From positions 3,330,727 through 3,394,726 of the forward strand of contig NC_051123.1 in assembly GCF_014839805.1 (NCBI RefSeq): DNA of 64,000 nt. The letters are read 5' to 3'. The first letter of the stretch is position 1, and every line of letters starts with the position of its first letter. Both the position numbers and the translations under genes were made by a program. Origin of the DNA: Manduca sexta. Taxonomy: Eukaryota > Arthropoda > Insecta > Lepidoptera > Sphingidae. Below the pieces are notes generated by a model. The model saw nothing but the letters and a program-made list of their open reading frames with translations, ran no database searches and had not been told where the DNA came from. Positions 34,062 through 43,962 of the stretch are shown here, in pieces.

Positions 34062-34373
34062 ACATCACAACCTTTACAGTGCGTAGGCATAGGGGCGATA
34101 TGTTTTGCTAACATTGAGATACAACTATACTTCGGTTGTCAGAAAAACATAGTTGAACACAGCCAAAGAAATCTACTGTTTGTAAATAAAGGTATAATTG
34201 ACGCCGGCTCGGATTTCGCCAAAGCAGAGTCAGACGTAGAAAAGAGACATTTTATAAACGTTCAACAAGATATCGTTATTTCCACATCTCCTCACACAGA
34301 TTCGGTGGGCTTTGAAGCGCAGAAAAGGAACACCAATTTTCTGAGTGCATGTAAATCGAATTTTTTACCATAG
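34062..34373 (+). CDS. Candidate open frame, unknown; may be chance or a gene remnant
   Basis: An ATG at 34062 opens a frame of 103 codons to a stop at 34371-34373. The composition is balanced and not dominated by AT-rich codons (for example …GIIDAGSDFAKAESDVEKRH… in the middle), which is unusual for this AT-rich window. I recognise no domain, signal peptide or membrane segment. It follows directly on a MITE fragment. A second plus-strand open stretch lies just upstream (33690-33890). The pair could be pieces of a decayed gene or transposon, or chance. Confidence 0.2.
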   Translation, partial: TSQPLQCVGIGAICFANIEIQLYFGCQKNIVEHSQRNLLFVNKGIIDAGSDFAKAESDVEKRHFINVQQDIVISTSPHTDSVGFEAQKRNTNFLSACKSNFLP

Positions 34374-34453
34374 AAAACGCAATATAACCTCTCACTTGAA
34401 ATAGAAATTTGACTTAGATGTTTTTGGGTTACGTCAGTAACGTTGACCGATTT

Positions 34454-34540
34454 GGTGGCGTAGTTGTATTACGGTACGACTGCAGTGCTCGGGTACGACT
34501 CCCGGGTTTGGCAAAGGGATATTGGATTTTTTCTTTTTAT
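34454..34540 (+). mobile_element. SINE family B head, cut by a family F insertion
   Basis: GGCGTAGTTGTATTACGGTA, GGGTACGACTCCCGGGTTTG and GCAAAGGGATATTGG match the tRNA-like head. The rest is replaced by a T-rich start of family F. Confidence 0.65.
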
Positions 34541-34544
34541 TCTG

Positions 34545-35173
34545 TTGATTTTTTGTACGTGCACGTCAAAGTGAACTACCGCACCTGGTGGTAAGTGGAG
34601 TGGGGTCCAATAGAATGAGGACTGATGGGAAATAATTACCGCTCGGCAGTCGACACAATAGGGGACCGGCCTGTGTTTGATTTTGTACATTATTCTATAT
34701 GTAATGATTGATAATACGATAAAGAAACCCTCCTGTGAAAACTGCATTAAAATTGGTTAAAAAATGAGCCAGTAATTCATATTTCAAATATTACTATGTG
34801 CCGAAGTGGGCGCGAAGTGGGGATATCGCTTCATCTCTATCTTTCGCACGCGTCGCAATGCCCGATGATGTCACACGTGGGTATTGCGTCTCTTTTCTAT
34901 TTCTTGTTACCCCTTCTACCGAAATTAAAAGACTTAGGTATAACTTGTTGATTTTTTACCGGATTTAAATAATTCTTTCTGTGTTATAATTTATATAACG
35001 TAAATATTTGATAATAATAAAAAACAAAAATGAGTCCGGTCCCCTATTATGACGGCCTGTTACATATACACAGGCTGATTCCGAATCGCGACACACTTAC
35101 GTAAGCCACTATGGTGGATTTGAACACCTTGTGTACGTTGGTCGCTATCCGGGCGGTAAAATATATCCTATCA
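34545..35173 (+). mobile_element. Composite family F element carrying a 384-bp MITE, copy 1
   Basis: The family F head (GCACGTCAAAGTGAACTACC, GTAAGTGGAGTGGGGTCCAA, GTCGACACAA) stops at 34658 and resumes at 35047 (TTATGACGGCCTGTT... to ATATATCCTA). The interrupting segment is at 34661-35044. The same structure occurs at 42112-42745. Confidence 0.8.
34661..35044. mobile_element. 384-bp MITE inside family F, copy 1
   Basis: It starts GGGGACCGGCCTG and ends GAGTCCGGTCCCC, with TA on each side, which fits a Tc1/mariner-type TA target. There is no coding. It is exactly as long as its partner at 42223-42606. Confidence 0.75.
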
Positions 35174-35314
35174 GTGAAAGTAATTTATTCCCGTAGGACA
35201 GATTTTAATTTTATATCTGATTTTTAAATAATCGCCGCTGGTGTCATATATGGTGTACATCGTAGTCGTAGGTGGTGGTCTACATTGATGTAATGAATTA
35301 AGAACTCTGGAGCG

Positions 35315-35352
35315 AGAACGGCTTCATACGCGGGCGAAGCTACGAGCTACAT
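35315..35352 (+). repeat. Helitron 3'-end remnant
   Basis: CATACGCGGGCGAAGCTACG followed by AGCTAC resembles the hairpin-plus-CTAG terminus, degraded. An AAT microsatellite follows, which is the end of the next SINE. Confidence 0.45.
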
Positions 35353-35361
35353 TATGACTGC

Positions 35362-35363
<2 letters not shown>

Positions 35364-35393
<30 letters not shown>

Positions 35394-35702
35394 TCAGCCC
35401 TGTATTATATACTTGCCCACTGCGGAGTACGGCCTCCTCTACTTCTGGGAGGGATTAGGCCTTAGTCCACCACGCTGGCCTAGTGCGGATTGGTAGACTT
35501 CATACACCTTCGAAATTCCTATAGAGAACTTCTCAGATGTGCAGGTTTCCTCACGATGTTTTCGTTTACCGTTAAAGCGAACGATAAATTCACAAAGAAT
35601 ACACACATGATTTTAGAAAAGTCAGAGGTGTGTGCCCTTGAGATTTGAACCTGCAGACATTTGTTTTGGCAGGCGTTCCACATCCAACTAGGGTATCGCC
35701 AC
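35364..35702 (-). mobile_element. SINE family A, minus strand, full length
   Basis: It begins (plus strand) with an AAT run, then TTAGTCCACCACGCTGGCC and TTTCCTCACGATGTTTTCG, and ends with ATTTGAACCTGCAG (B box) and CCAACTAGGGTATCGCC (A box). Confidence 0.85.
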
Positions 35703-36204
35703 TATATTGTGACTTTACTTTTGCACATTATCAAAATCAATTATCGACCTAAAGCACTATATTTTAATAGCATTTTTGTCCGCATCTTTGAAGTAGATTG
35801 AAGCATGGACCATGCCCAAAGGGTCTGCAACGTCATTACTTCAATGAATGAATCTTAGTTTTTCGCTTCGCTTGCTATGAAGGGATCGGGAATGAGGAAT
35901 GAAGACAAAATACTTTTTCTTCGTAAATGCGTGGACCTTTGAGTGGCTTTTTTCAAGTGAGTTCCTTTTATAGTTTCAACAAGAAATTATAAAGGTGTAT
36001 TTGGAGGCGGCGCAGACGTGGCAATTTTCAATACAATTGCCAGCGATTTGCAGTCAACATAGTTTTCATGAAATTGACACTTATGTCAATAGTCTTTAGT
36101 AATCACATTCCGCAATCATTGACTGTCTATTCGATTCCGAAAATATTTTTCACTTAACGAATTTAAAATTGTCATTATGTACTGCAATTGTATAAAAAAT
36201 ATTT

Positions 36205-36300
36205 ATCATCATCATTATTATCAGTCACATAAAGTCGACTGTTGATCATTGGCCTTCCATAAAAATTTCCAGATGGACCTGTCGAAAGCAATGTTAATAA
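36205..36300 (-). pseudogene. RTE-type LINE 3' tail, minus strand
   Basis: On the minus strand it translates to a broken tail of the same type as 27338-27565 (…AFDRSIWKFL..., then …QQST), followed by the TGACTGATAATAATGATGAT end. Confidence 0.6.
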
Positions 36301-36494
36301 TAAATACTGTTAAGAAAAAATATTCACTGAGTTTTTAAGCAATTGTTTATGACTTTTAAAATTACCGTATTTTGTTTTGAACATTAAATAAAATTTATAG
36401 AATGAATACCGCAGCGGTTCGTAGCCGTGTTGGAATTTGTTGAGTCGTATAATTAACAGTTAACAATTGATGACGAATAATTTCTGAAGTTAAA

Positions 36495-36792
36495 GCGGCA
36501 ATAGCCTAGACGATTGTCCGCAGGTTCCAATCCCAATGATGACATATCTCTGACTTTTCAAAAAATTATGTGTGTATTTTTTGTGAATTATCGCTTGCTT
36601 TAACGGTGAAGGAAAACATCGCGAAGGAGCTTGCATGCCTGAGAAGTTGTCTATAGGAATTTTGAGGGTGTGTGAAATCTATCAATCCACACTTGGCCAG
36701 CGTGGTGTACTAAGGCTTAATCCCTCTCAGTAGGAGACCCGTGCCCAGCAGTGGGACAGTATATAATACACGACTGATATTATTATTTATTT
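36495..36792 (+). mobile_element. SINE family A, head partly deleted
   Basis: GCGGCAATAGCCTAGACG lacks about 25 bp between A-box and B-box regions compared with 28701-29036. The rest, to TATAATACACGACTGATATT, is present. Confidence 0.8.
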
Positions 36793-37128
36793 CGGAAGAG
36801 AAAGAATTTTAACCAAAAATTGCAACTAACTTCTCCCCTGTATCTTGTTTCAACAGAATCGCGTTTGCGCGTTCCTTTATTTTTTTTAAATCGTTCCCCA
36901 CTCCAGTACCTTGTTAATTTAATTTCAGTCATTTAAACTTTGCGCATCGGGTGAAAGCTCGTTTACAAGGCTTGATTCCACCGCGGGGTATTAAAAATTC
37001 TATAGTATGAGTTAAGATGTTGCTGTTGCAGGCGGTATTAAAGCTTCCGTTCATTTATAATGGAATTTAATTTATTATAAATGTTTTGAATTGTTGTTGA
37101 TTTAATATGTATAGGTAATATAACGCTA

Positions 37129-37316
37129 GTGGCGATAGCCTAGTTGGAAGTGGAATGGACTGTCGAGGTGAATGTTTGCAGGTTCAAAACCCATGGGCAC
37201 GCACCTGTGACTTTTCTAGTTATGTGTGTACTCTCTGTGAATTATCACTTGCTTTAACGGTGAAGATAGCGTGAGAAAACCTGCATATTTGAGAAGTTCT
37301 CTATAAGAGTTTTGAT
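37129..37316 (+). mobile_element. SINE family A, 3'-truncated
   Basis: GTGGCGATAGCCTAGTTGG, GCAGGTTCAAAACCCATGG and CTTTAACGGTGAAGATAGCG are present. It stops at GAAGTTCTCTATAAGAG, before the 3' end. SINEs are usually 5'- rather than 3'-truncated, so a later deletion is likely. Confidence 0.75.
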
Positions 37317-37469
37317 CTAGCTACTTATGTCTATAATGTGAGGACCTACATAATATTATTTAGCAATTACCTGTTTATTTTGATACATATTTACATAGTA
37401 CTTCTGTTACATCCAAGTGATAATTTGTAAATGACCATTCGTTCAATTTTTTTGTAACTTATACCTGTA

Positions 37470-37665
37470 ATTGGCTGAAGGTTTTCTAATAAATGAATAT
37501 ACCTATACTAATCCAAGACAAAGTCTATCCGTGTGTCAAATTTCATCCAATTTCGTTTATCCGTTGCTTTGTTTACTTCTATCAAACATGCAAACATTTT
37601 TACAAAATCACGTTTATGGTAGAAATATTAAGATTTTACAAAACCAAGTACGCATTAATAAAGAT
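37470..37665 (-). mobile_element. Helitron-like fragment
   Basis: AAAGTCTATCCGTGTGTCAA, ATTTCATCCAATTTCGTTTA and CATGCAAACATTTTTACAAA match the block at 17715-17826. No hairpin end is kept. Confidence 0.45.
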
Positions 37666-38050
37666 TTATAGCCCTGCACATTATGTTGTTTGTACAATAT
37701 TTTTTCTACGCCATGTTTTTGTAAACAACGTGGAGTAGACAAAATTTATTTGTGTATTTAAATTTTGGGCGAAGCGTTCGCACGCTAAGGTATATTGCGG
37801 TCGCCATGAATAACACAATAACAAAAAAAACTTATTGTGTACATATACAGTGAACCACAAAACCGCTGAACAAATTTCAAGTTTTTTATACTATAGGAAA
37901 GAAAGATTATATTATTGCACACAAACAGTATAACGTGCACATAGTGTAAGCATTATGGAAGCATAATTCTTAAAAGATATGTTTATTATAGTATTTCTAA
38001 TATATACATTAATTGTAGTTTAATATTAATGATTTCTATGCGTCTAAAAT

Positions 38051-38120
38051 GTGTATCGATATTTAATATCACATCGATTTAAATATCGATATAACATTTT
38101 ATTATATTGGCAACACTGTG
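38051..38120 (+). promoter_or_regulatory. Candidate TATA-less promoter with three ATCGAT sites
   Basis: TATCGATA (38054-38061), CATCGATT (38072-38079) and TATCGATA (38084-38091) match the DRE (DNA replication-related element) core. TTGGCAACACTGT (38107-38119) resembles core-promoter motifs common in Drosophila housekeeping genes. DRE plus such a motif upstream of a start site is a known insect arrangement; its use here is inferred. The next 220 bases downstream have no ATG. Confidence 0.5.
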
Positions 38121-38338
38121 GCTAACGAGTTTACTTTTTAAGTTGAGTGCACTGTCGCACGCATTCGTTGGCGAACAGTCGCCGAGGCAGGATCTAAGAC
38201 ATTGAATTTTATTTTGAGTGGTGAAATAGTGTTTAATTACTGGGTTGAACCTTATAATAGTACCAAAAGGAAATAAAAACATAAAAATAGAAAAATAATT
38301 TATACCTATTGTGCTAGTATCAGTCTGACACCGCAGCG

Positions 38339-38374
38339 ATGATTTTCAATGAGGCACCTCATGACGTACGGACA
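38339..38374 (+). CDS. Candidate first coding exon, 12 codons, followed by a splice donor
   Basis: The first ATG after the candidate promoter is at 38339 (context GCAGCGATGA, G at -3). It reads MIFNEAPHDVRT and meets ACA/GTAAGG at 38374/38375, a good 5' splice site, leaving phase 0. No ATG occurs on the plus strand from 38050 to 38338, which is unlikely by chance in AT-rich DNA and fits a 5' untranslated region. Reading through, the frame continues for about 36 more codons into repeat-like DNA. I do not recognise the protein, and no second exon is securely identified. Confidence 0.4.
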
Positions 38375-38434
38375 GTAAGGTGTATTACACAAATAAAAAT
38401 AAAATATAAATACGTATACAAACAATATACGTAT

Positions 38435-38515
38435 TTAGGGATAGGGAGCCATCGAGCATTAGGTTCACCTGATGGTAAGTAAGTGGTCAACCTCACTCAT
38501 CTGCAATACACTTTA
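38435..38515 (+). repeat. Fragment of a CTGATGGTAAG-type repeat
   Basis: GGGAGCCATCGAGCATTAGG and TTCACCTGATGGTAAGTAAG resemble the head of the family C/F group. No 3' part follows. Confidence 0.4.
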
Positions 38516-38880
38516 AAATAGATTTTAGTCCAAAATAAAGTAATTTTCATACATAGTTTATTGGTAATACAGAAAATTGTATGCGATTTTTTTAATTTGT
38601 TTAGAATATTTTGTGGCTGTATATTTAAAATTTATCTCTCTCTTGCGTACATTTTTTTATTAAGAGTATGTCACTTGGCCTATAAACACGAGTATAAGCA
38701 GTACCTATAATAAATATGGATATAATGAGATACCTAGGAACATAGATGTTATTAATTCATAAAAATCTAAGGGCGTATTCAGACGGCGTATTTTATCCCC
38801 AAAGAAACGCAACGCAAACGCGAACAGCCCCCTTAAAATATTCCAAAATACGTGGCTAGTAAGTCGTTTAATTTAGAAAG

Positions 38881-38941
38881 TTTGTGATTGGTCGCAAGAC
38901 CAATGCGCCAGTCACGTGTTAATCTCTCAACCAATCACAAA
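38881..38941. other. Perfect 12-bp inverted repeat with CCAAT and an E-box
   Basis: TTTGTGATTGGT (38881-38892) and ACCAATCACAAA (38930-38941) are exact reverse complements. Between them are another ACCAAT and CACGTG (38913-38918). It could be a regulatory module or the core of a small transposon. Confidence 0.5.
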
Positions 38942-39149
38942 ACGACACGGAATCGTGTTTGTTTGCAAAATTCTAAACACACTGCATACTTTTACGTACA
39001 AGTTTGCGTGTCAACAGAGCGTATCAAAAGCGCGTGTGAAAATTGTTGATTAAAAATAAACCGTACGTATACCACACACGGCTCTAAATTATAATTAAGG
39101 CACGAAAACTGATAATCTTCACACATGCAAATGATGTGGTCGATGACGT

Positions 39150-39330
39150 GATCCCAATGACATTCCAATTCGTACCGTATTCCAATTAATTAAAAATCCA
39201 ATTACGGATTAATGGATTATCTGTCGAACGCGGTAATAACTTGCGGCAATTTGTTCTTAACATGCACCGTGAAATTGGCCGCTGTCATGGTCGAGGATCT
39301 CAAGTATTGATGACGTGAAGCAGCTCCATA
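39150..39330. promoter_or_regulatory. Possible enhancer-like patch with homeodomain motifs
   Basis: CCAATTAATTAAAAATCCAA, TACGGATTAATGGATTATC (two GGATTA sites, the Otx/Bicoid type) and a GC-richer tail occur together and match no repeat in the window. Function is inference only. Confidence 0.25.
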
Positions 39331-40066
39331 ATGGGTATATACCTTTGTATATTTTATATTCATAATGCAGCTGCGTAATGTCAGGCCCAGATCTAGGGAG
39401 ATGGGGAGGGTGGCAGGCCCAGGCTCAGGGCAGCCAATTCAAACTTATACACAACTCATTATTGACGCAACTTCACTGAGACATCCAGTACATTAAACAT
39501 ATAAATTATTTTCTGCATACCGTGAAAAAATGATGATGACAAAGGTAAAAATGTAGAGCGGGGATGGTATTCTCTAGTTTTTGCGTTGCCTCGAAAAAAT
39601 TTAAGATCCGGGGCTGCATAATATGTCCTTATATATTTTATATTTATAATTAGGTTGTCATATACGGGCAGTATTAAATTAACCATGTCTCGAACATAGG
39701 CAAAACATTTGCCATACTAGTTTGAAAATTACCCGTCGAAATTCGCCACAACTCTTCCTTTCCTATTCCCACTGCTCCGATGAAAGCGGAATACTGGAGG
39801 GGTTGGAAAGAGCTCGTCATCGACACCGTATAGAGGTTTCAAGACAGACATGACCTTCAGTAACAAAGAATACGATCAAGAAGAAGAAACGCCATAACTT
39901 TATTGAGAGTAGATAGGACAGGGAATTGATACGACTATTTTATAACTAGTCTATAGCAATGCTTAGGAGAGTTAAGTCCTAATTACGCTCCGTATTTAGC
40001 ATTATGCGTGAAAAGGTCTCCTGTATTAATCTAATTGTCAAATTTTTCAGTATTTAGACATGTTCA

Positions 40067-40243
40067 GGGCCCTTATTCTGTATGATAGTGTAAACGCGTA
40101 ACGCGGCCGTGTCATGTTATCTTCGAGAAATGTGCGTGGAATGGTATTCTGTAAGCCAAATTTCTATAGTCCTAAACATGACGCGTTGTGTTATGTGCTT
40201 GTTACGCACTGTTAAAATAATGTGCGGATAGAGAATAAGGCCC
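40067..40243 (+). mobile_element. MITE with GGGCCCTTATTCT ends, copy 2
   Basis: GGGCCCTTATTCTGTATGAT to ATAGAGAATAAGGCCCC, 177 bp, aligns in inverse orientation to 15958-16130. CAG adjoins both ends (40065-40067 and 40244-40246), a possible 3-bp duplication. Confidence 0.75.
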
Positions 40244-40552
40244 CAGTAATTACTCGCTACTTGACTAAAATGCGGTGATAGACATGTGTCAGATAACAAA
40301 GGATGTAATAACCAAAATTGAGAAGGATATGCTAATATGGGCATTTGGAGAGGATGAATGATAGGAGACTGACAAAGAGGATTTATAAGGCGAATGTAGA
40401 TGGAAGAGCCGATAGGTGTCGATCGCACCGAACCTTCGAATGTCAGATATCTGATATTCTTAGGAAAGGCCAGGTTATACCCTGAACCGGCGAGAATGCA
40501 TGAAAAGATTTATAAAGGAAACGAGAGAAGTACACCAGAATCGTGCAAAGGG

Positions 40553-40612
40553 GCAATCCTTAGTGTCTGTCTACCCCTACGGGATAGAGGTGTGATGCAA
40601 AGAATGTATGAC
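40553..40612 (+). repeat. SINE family B tail only
   Basis: GTCTGTCTACCCCTACGGGA and TAGAGGTGTGATGC match the 3' tail. The 5' part is missing. Confidence 0.55.
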
Positions 40613-40925
40613 TAAAATGCTATCTTTATGTTATTGTGTGTACATACATAAACGAAATTTTGGTAAAAAAATCGTAAACTTTTAATAAAAAAAAAAAACA
40701 TATTTGAACGCAGCATGATCCCATTGGCGTAACATAATCGCATTCCCACGGGAAATCGGGAATCAAAGGACAATGGTACAGAATAACAGCAAATAGATAC
40801 GAAACGATCGAAGAATGAATTCTTATTGTTTGGATACAATGCTGGTATTGTTATTAATTCGAGATCTCTTCCGGCAACGTAGGGTTGCCACGCGCTACAA
40901 GATTTGGTGCAAAATTATAACAAAC

Positions 40926-40985
40926 TTTTTTTTTTATACTTGGAAGGCAAAATGATTCCACTACACCTGATGGTGATGATGATGA
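40926..40985 (+). repeat. Family F head fragment
   Basis: A T-run, TATACTTGGAAGGCAAAATG and CCACTACACCTGATGGTGAT. It breaks off into a GAT repeat next to a Helitron end. Confidence 0.5.
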
Positions 40986-40989
40986 CAAA

Positions 40990-41130
40990 CTAGCTTTTGC
41001 CTGCGGCTCCGGCTGTGAAAAAAAATCCGGGATAAAAAGTAGCCTATAGCACTTTAGAATAATATAGCTTCCAATTAGTGAAGAGATTTCAAAATCAGTT
41101 TGTAGTTTCTGAGATAAACGTTCAAAGAAA
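40990..41130 (-). mobile_element. Helitron-like element, 3' half
   Basis: CTAGCTTTTGCCTGCGGCTC (plus strand) is the CTAG-hairpin terminus. TCCGGGATAAAAAGTAGCCT and TAGTTTCTGAGATAAACGTT follow. The 5' end is lost at a tandem duplication. Confidence 0.65.
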
Positions 41131-41132
41131 CT

Positions 41133-41326
41133 GTTCTTTATCTAACGGTCACCAAGCAGCAGTATCTAGCCTTGTACAGACAAATCTTCGTTGTCTAATT
41201 CGCGTAGCAACAATGTTTCATACACTGGTTATGTTCTTTATCTAACAGCCGCCAAACAGCAGTATCTAGCCTTGTACAGGCAAATCTTCTTTGTCTAATA
41301 GCAACAATGTTTCATACACTGGTTAA
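41133..41326. repeat. Tandem duplication of 100 bp
   Basis: GTTCTTTATCTAAC begins both units (41133 and 41233). Each has CAGCAGTATCTAGCCTTGTA and ACAATGTTTCATACACTGGT. The second lacks GCGTAGC-adjacent bases. Confidence 0.8.
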
Positions 41327-41394
41327 TGCATTGTGGCCAGTGTAATGACTCCTCATGCATACTTAATATCTCTTAAAGTTAAGGGTGCCACAGT

Positions 41395-41505
41395 GAAGTG
41401 CCACGCAATTGTAATTCAAAGTTCTCTAAAGTCTTGGTGCTGTCCATGGGCGGTCGTATTAGTTATTATGGGACGAGCGGCGTGCTCGTCTTGTCATAAT
41501 TTTTC
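41395..41505 (-). mobile_element. SINE-like family C, diverged, minus strand
   Basis: AATTGTAATTCAAAG, CATGGGCGGTCGTATTAG and GCGTGCTCGTCTTGTCAT are the reverse complements of family C blocks. Confidence 0.55.
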
Positions 41506-42111
41506 AGATAAAAAAACGGGGTGATGAATACTTTTCAGTTCCAAGCATGATTAATTTCAATTTCTGGCACTAATAAGGTATCCAACTGCTTTGGTTTGCA
41601 AATATACAACCCTAAGTCAATGATTTGCGTTGCTCATTAACTTCTGCTCAGTTTCCGGTGTGATTAATTAATTTCGTCGCTTCTATAAATGTAACATAAA
41701 TGAAAGTGATATATTATTACAATACGAAAACAACTCTCATTAGTATAAAACAATCTAATAGGTGGGCTTACAATATTATGAAAGCATAAATATCCAATTT
41801 CCGAAGTTTTAGTAGATAGATAGATAAAAAAGTTTATTTAGGCTACCATTAACACACAGTATAACTTAAGATATAACATAGATAATAGCCAAGTGAGTAC
41901 ATATCCATTTGTGAGATATTGCAGCCGCAATCAGGCCCCAGCTGTAGGATTGCTTTATTCCAAAACACACATATTATACTTGAAAATATTTAAAATAATT
42001 TCGCAGAGTTCGAAAGAAAAGATACTAGTACTCGTAAAATAAAAGATACTAGTGGTTGTAGTTTTACTGTCGAATTTAATATATTATATGAAATAAGTGC
42101 ATATAATAGAT

Positions 42112-42745
42112 ATTTTTTCGGGCACGGCGAATCGACCTCACTGCACCTGAAGGTAAGTGGAGTTGCGTCTAATAGAATATCGACTGACGAGACATAATTA
42201 ACCCTTGATAGTCGACACAATAGGGGACCGGCCTACGTTTGATTTTTTACATTATTCTATATGTAATGGTTAATAATACGAAAAAGAAGCACTCCTGCGA
42301 AAACTGCATAAAAATTGGTTAAAAAATGAGCGAGTAATTCATATTTCAAATATTGTAACATGCAGAGGTGGGCGCCTTGTGGGGATATCGCTTCATCTCT
42401 TTCTTTTGCACGCGTCGTAATTCCCGATGACGTCACATGTGGGTATTTCGTCTCTTTTCTGTTTCTTGTTAATTAACCCTTCCACCGAAATTCAAAGACT
42501 TATAACTTGTTGATATTTTACCGGATTTTAATAATTCCTTGCGTGTTATAATTTATATGATGTAAATATTTGATAATAGTAAAGAACAAAAATGAGTCCG
42601 GTACCCTATTATGCTGGCCTGTTAGAACAGTATATACACAGACTGATCCCAGAACGCGACATACTTAAGTGCGCCTTTATGGCGGGTTTATTACCTTGTA
42701 TGATGATCGCTATACGGGCAGATATAAAATATATTCTACCACCAG
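42112..42745 (+). mobile_element. Composite family F element carrying a 384-bp MITE, copy 2
   Basis: The family F head (GGGCACGGCGAATCGACCTC, GTCGACACAA) stops at 42220 and resumes at 42609 (TTATGCTGGCCTGTTAGAAC to ATATTCTACCACCAG). The insertion junctions are the same as in copy 1 at 34545-35173. Confidence 0.8.
42223..42606. mobile_element. 384-bp MITE inside family F, copy 2
   Basis: GGGGACCGGCCTACG to GAGTCCGGTACCC with TA on both sides. It has the same length as 34661-35044 and aligns along its whole length. Confidence 0.75.
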
Positions 42746-42859
42746 TCAAATTTTCCTGCATTCTTCAATGTGAAAGCATGCCAAATTATACTCTTTACAG
42801 TACGCAAATGTGGTTAAAAAGTTATACTTTTCCTATTTACGCATTTAATATATAGACGA

Positions 42860-43116
42860 CTAGCTTTTGCTCGCGTATTCGCGCGCTTGAAGGAGTTTTA
42901 TGGGATATTTTTTTTCCGACTTACTTGATATGTATCGTTATTATAACCAAATTAAACAAAATCATTATAAATTATGTCTATGTGTTATTCTGGTGTATAA
43001 TCAATATTTCTGTAAAGTTTCATCTAAATCCGTTCAGTAGGTTTTCGTGAAAGTGGAACAAACATACATACATACATCTATCCTCAAAAACTTTCACATT
43101 TATAATATTAGTAAGA
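42860..43116 (-). mobile_element. Helitron-like element, complete ends
   Basis: On the minus strand it starts TCTTACTAATATTATAAATG after an A and ends with a damaged hairpin (GCGCGCGAATACGCG) and CTAG before T. 257 bp, with the ATCCGTTCAGTAGGTTTTCG block. Confidence 0.75.
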
Positions 43117-43598
43117 CTTGTTTATCTAGCATTCAAATCGTTTATAAAATATCCTAAGTAATCTTAGAACTTCACCAACCACGCGCCATACTTTTTTAAT
43201 AAATTATTAAACACAAAATGAATTTCAAATCTGAAATCCAGAAGAAAGTTCCAAATACAAATTCTTCATTTTATACCTTATTTAAATCCACCAATACAAA
43301 TATTTTCAAACGAAAAATACTTTTGAAACTCAAAGCTTTAAATCCTTCAATTTGCCTGCTAAATGAACCAACTCAATGGATTAGCAACAAGATTAATTAA
43401 GGTACCTTTGATTATAGCGTGACTTTTAATTAATCAACACTGTTTAGTCGTTGCAATATCTAGGTCTTGCTTACGTCGCTCAATATAGTGCTCGAAATTC
43501 AGAGTAATGTGTAATTGGAATTGTATTTATCATACAGACTTTATAAGGTTTCGTATCTCAAAAGAACGGGCCCCATGATCCGTGATCCTCAAGAATAA

Positions 43599-43793
43599 TG
43601 GAGCAGAATGGTCTCTGAATGGTACCTAAGGGACGGCAAGTGCAATAGAGATCGTCAACACACGACATGGGAAGACGATCTAAAACTCATGCCTGGACAA
43701 CATTGGAGAAGGGCAGCGTATGATAAAACCCAGTGGAAAACCTTAGAGGAGGCCTATGCTAAAAGGCACGCTGAGCTGCGGGACATTTTATAG
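43599..43793 (+). pseudogene. RTE-type LINE reverse transcriptase, C-terminal fragment
   Basis: An open frame ending at 43793 reads WSRMVSEWYLRDGK, TTWEDDLKLMPGQHWRRAAY and KTQWKTLEEAYAKRHAEL. The W.DDL...G..W.RAA.D...W..LEEAYA pattern is the conserved C-terminal tail of RTE-clade non-LTR retrotransposon polyproteins. An in-frame stop (43596-43598) lies just upstream, and nothing of the endonuclease or the catalytic reverse transcriptase core is present, so it is a 5'-truncated remnant. AATAAATGGC and a TTATTATT run follow as the 3' end. Confidence 0.75.
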
Positions 43794-43962
43794 GAACTAT
43801 ATTTCTTTATTTCTTACAAATAATTCAGAATAAATGGCTTATTATTATTTCTTATTTTTTGCTTTGCGCACACAGCTCTTTTAACTGGAGAAAATACTAC
43901 ACACGGGCCTCGACTAAGTGTGCAGTATTGTATTGTTTTAGATGCTTAGCTATAATTAATGT

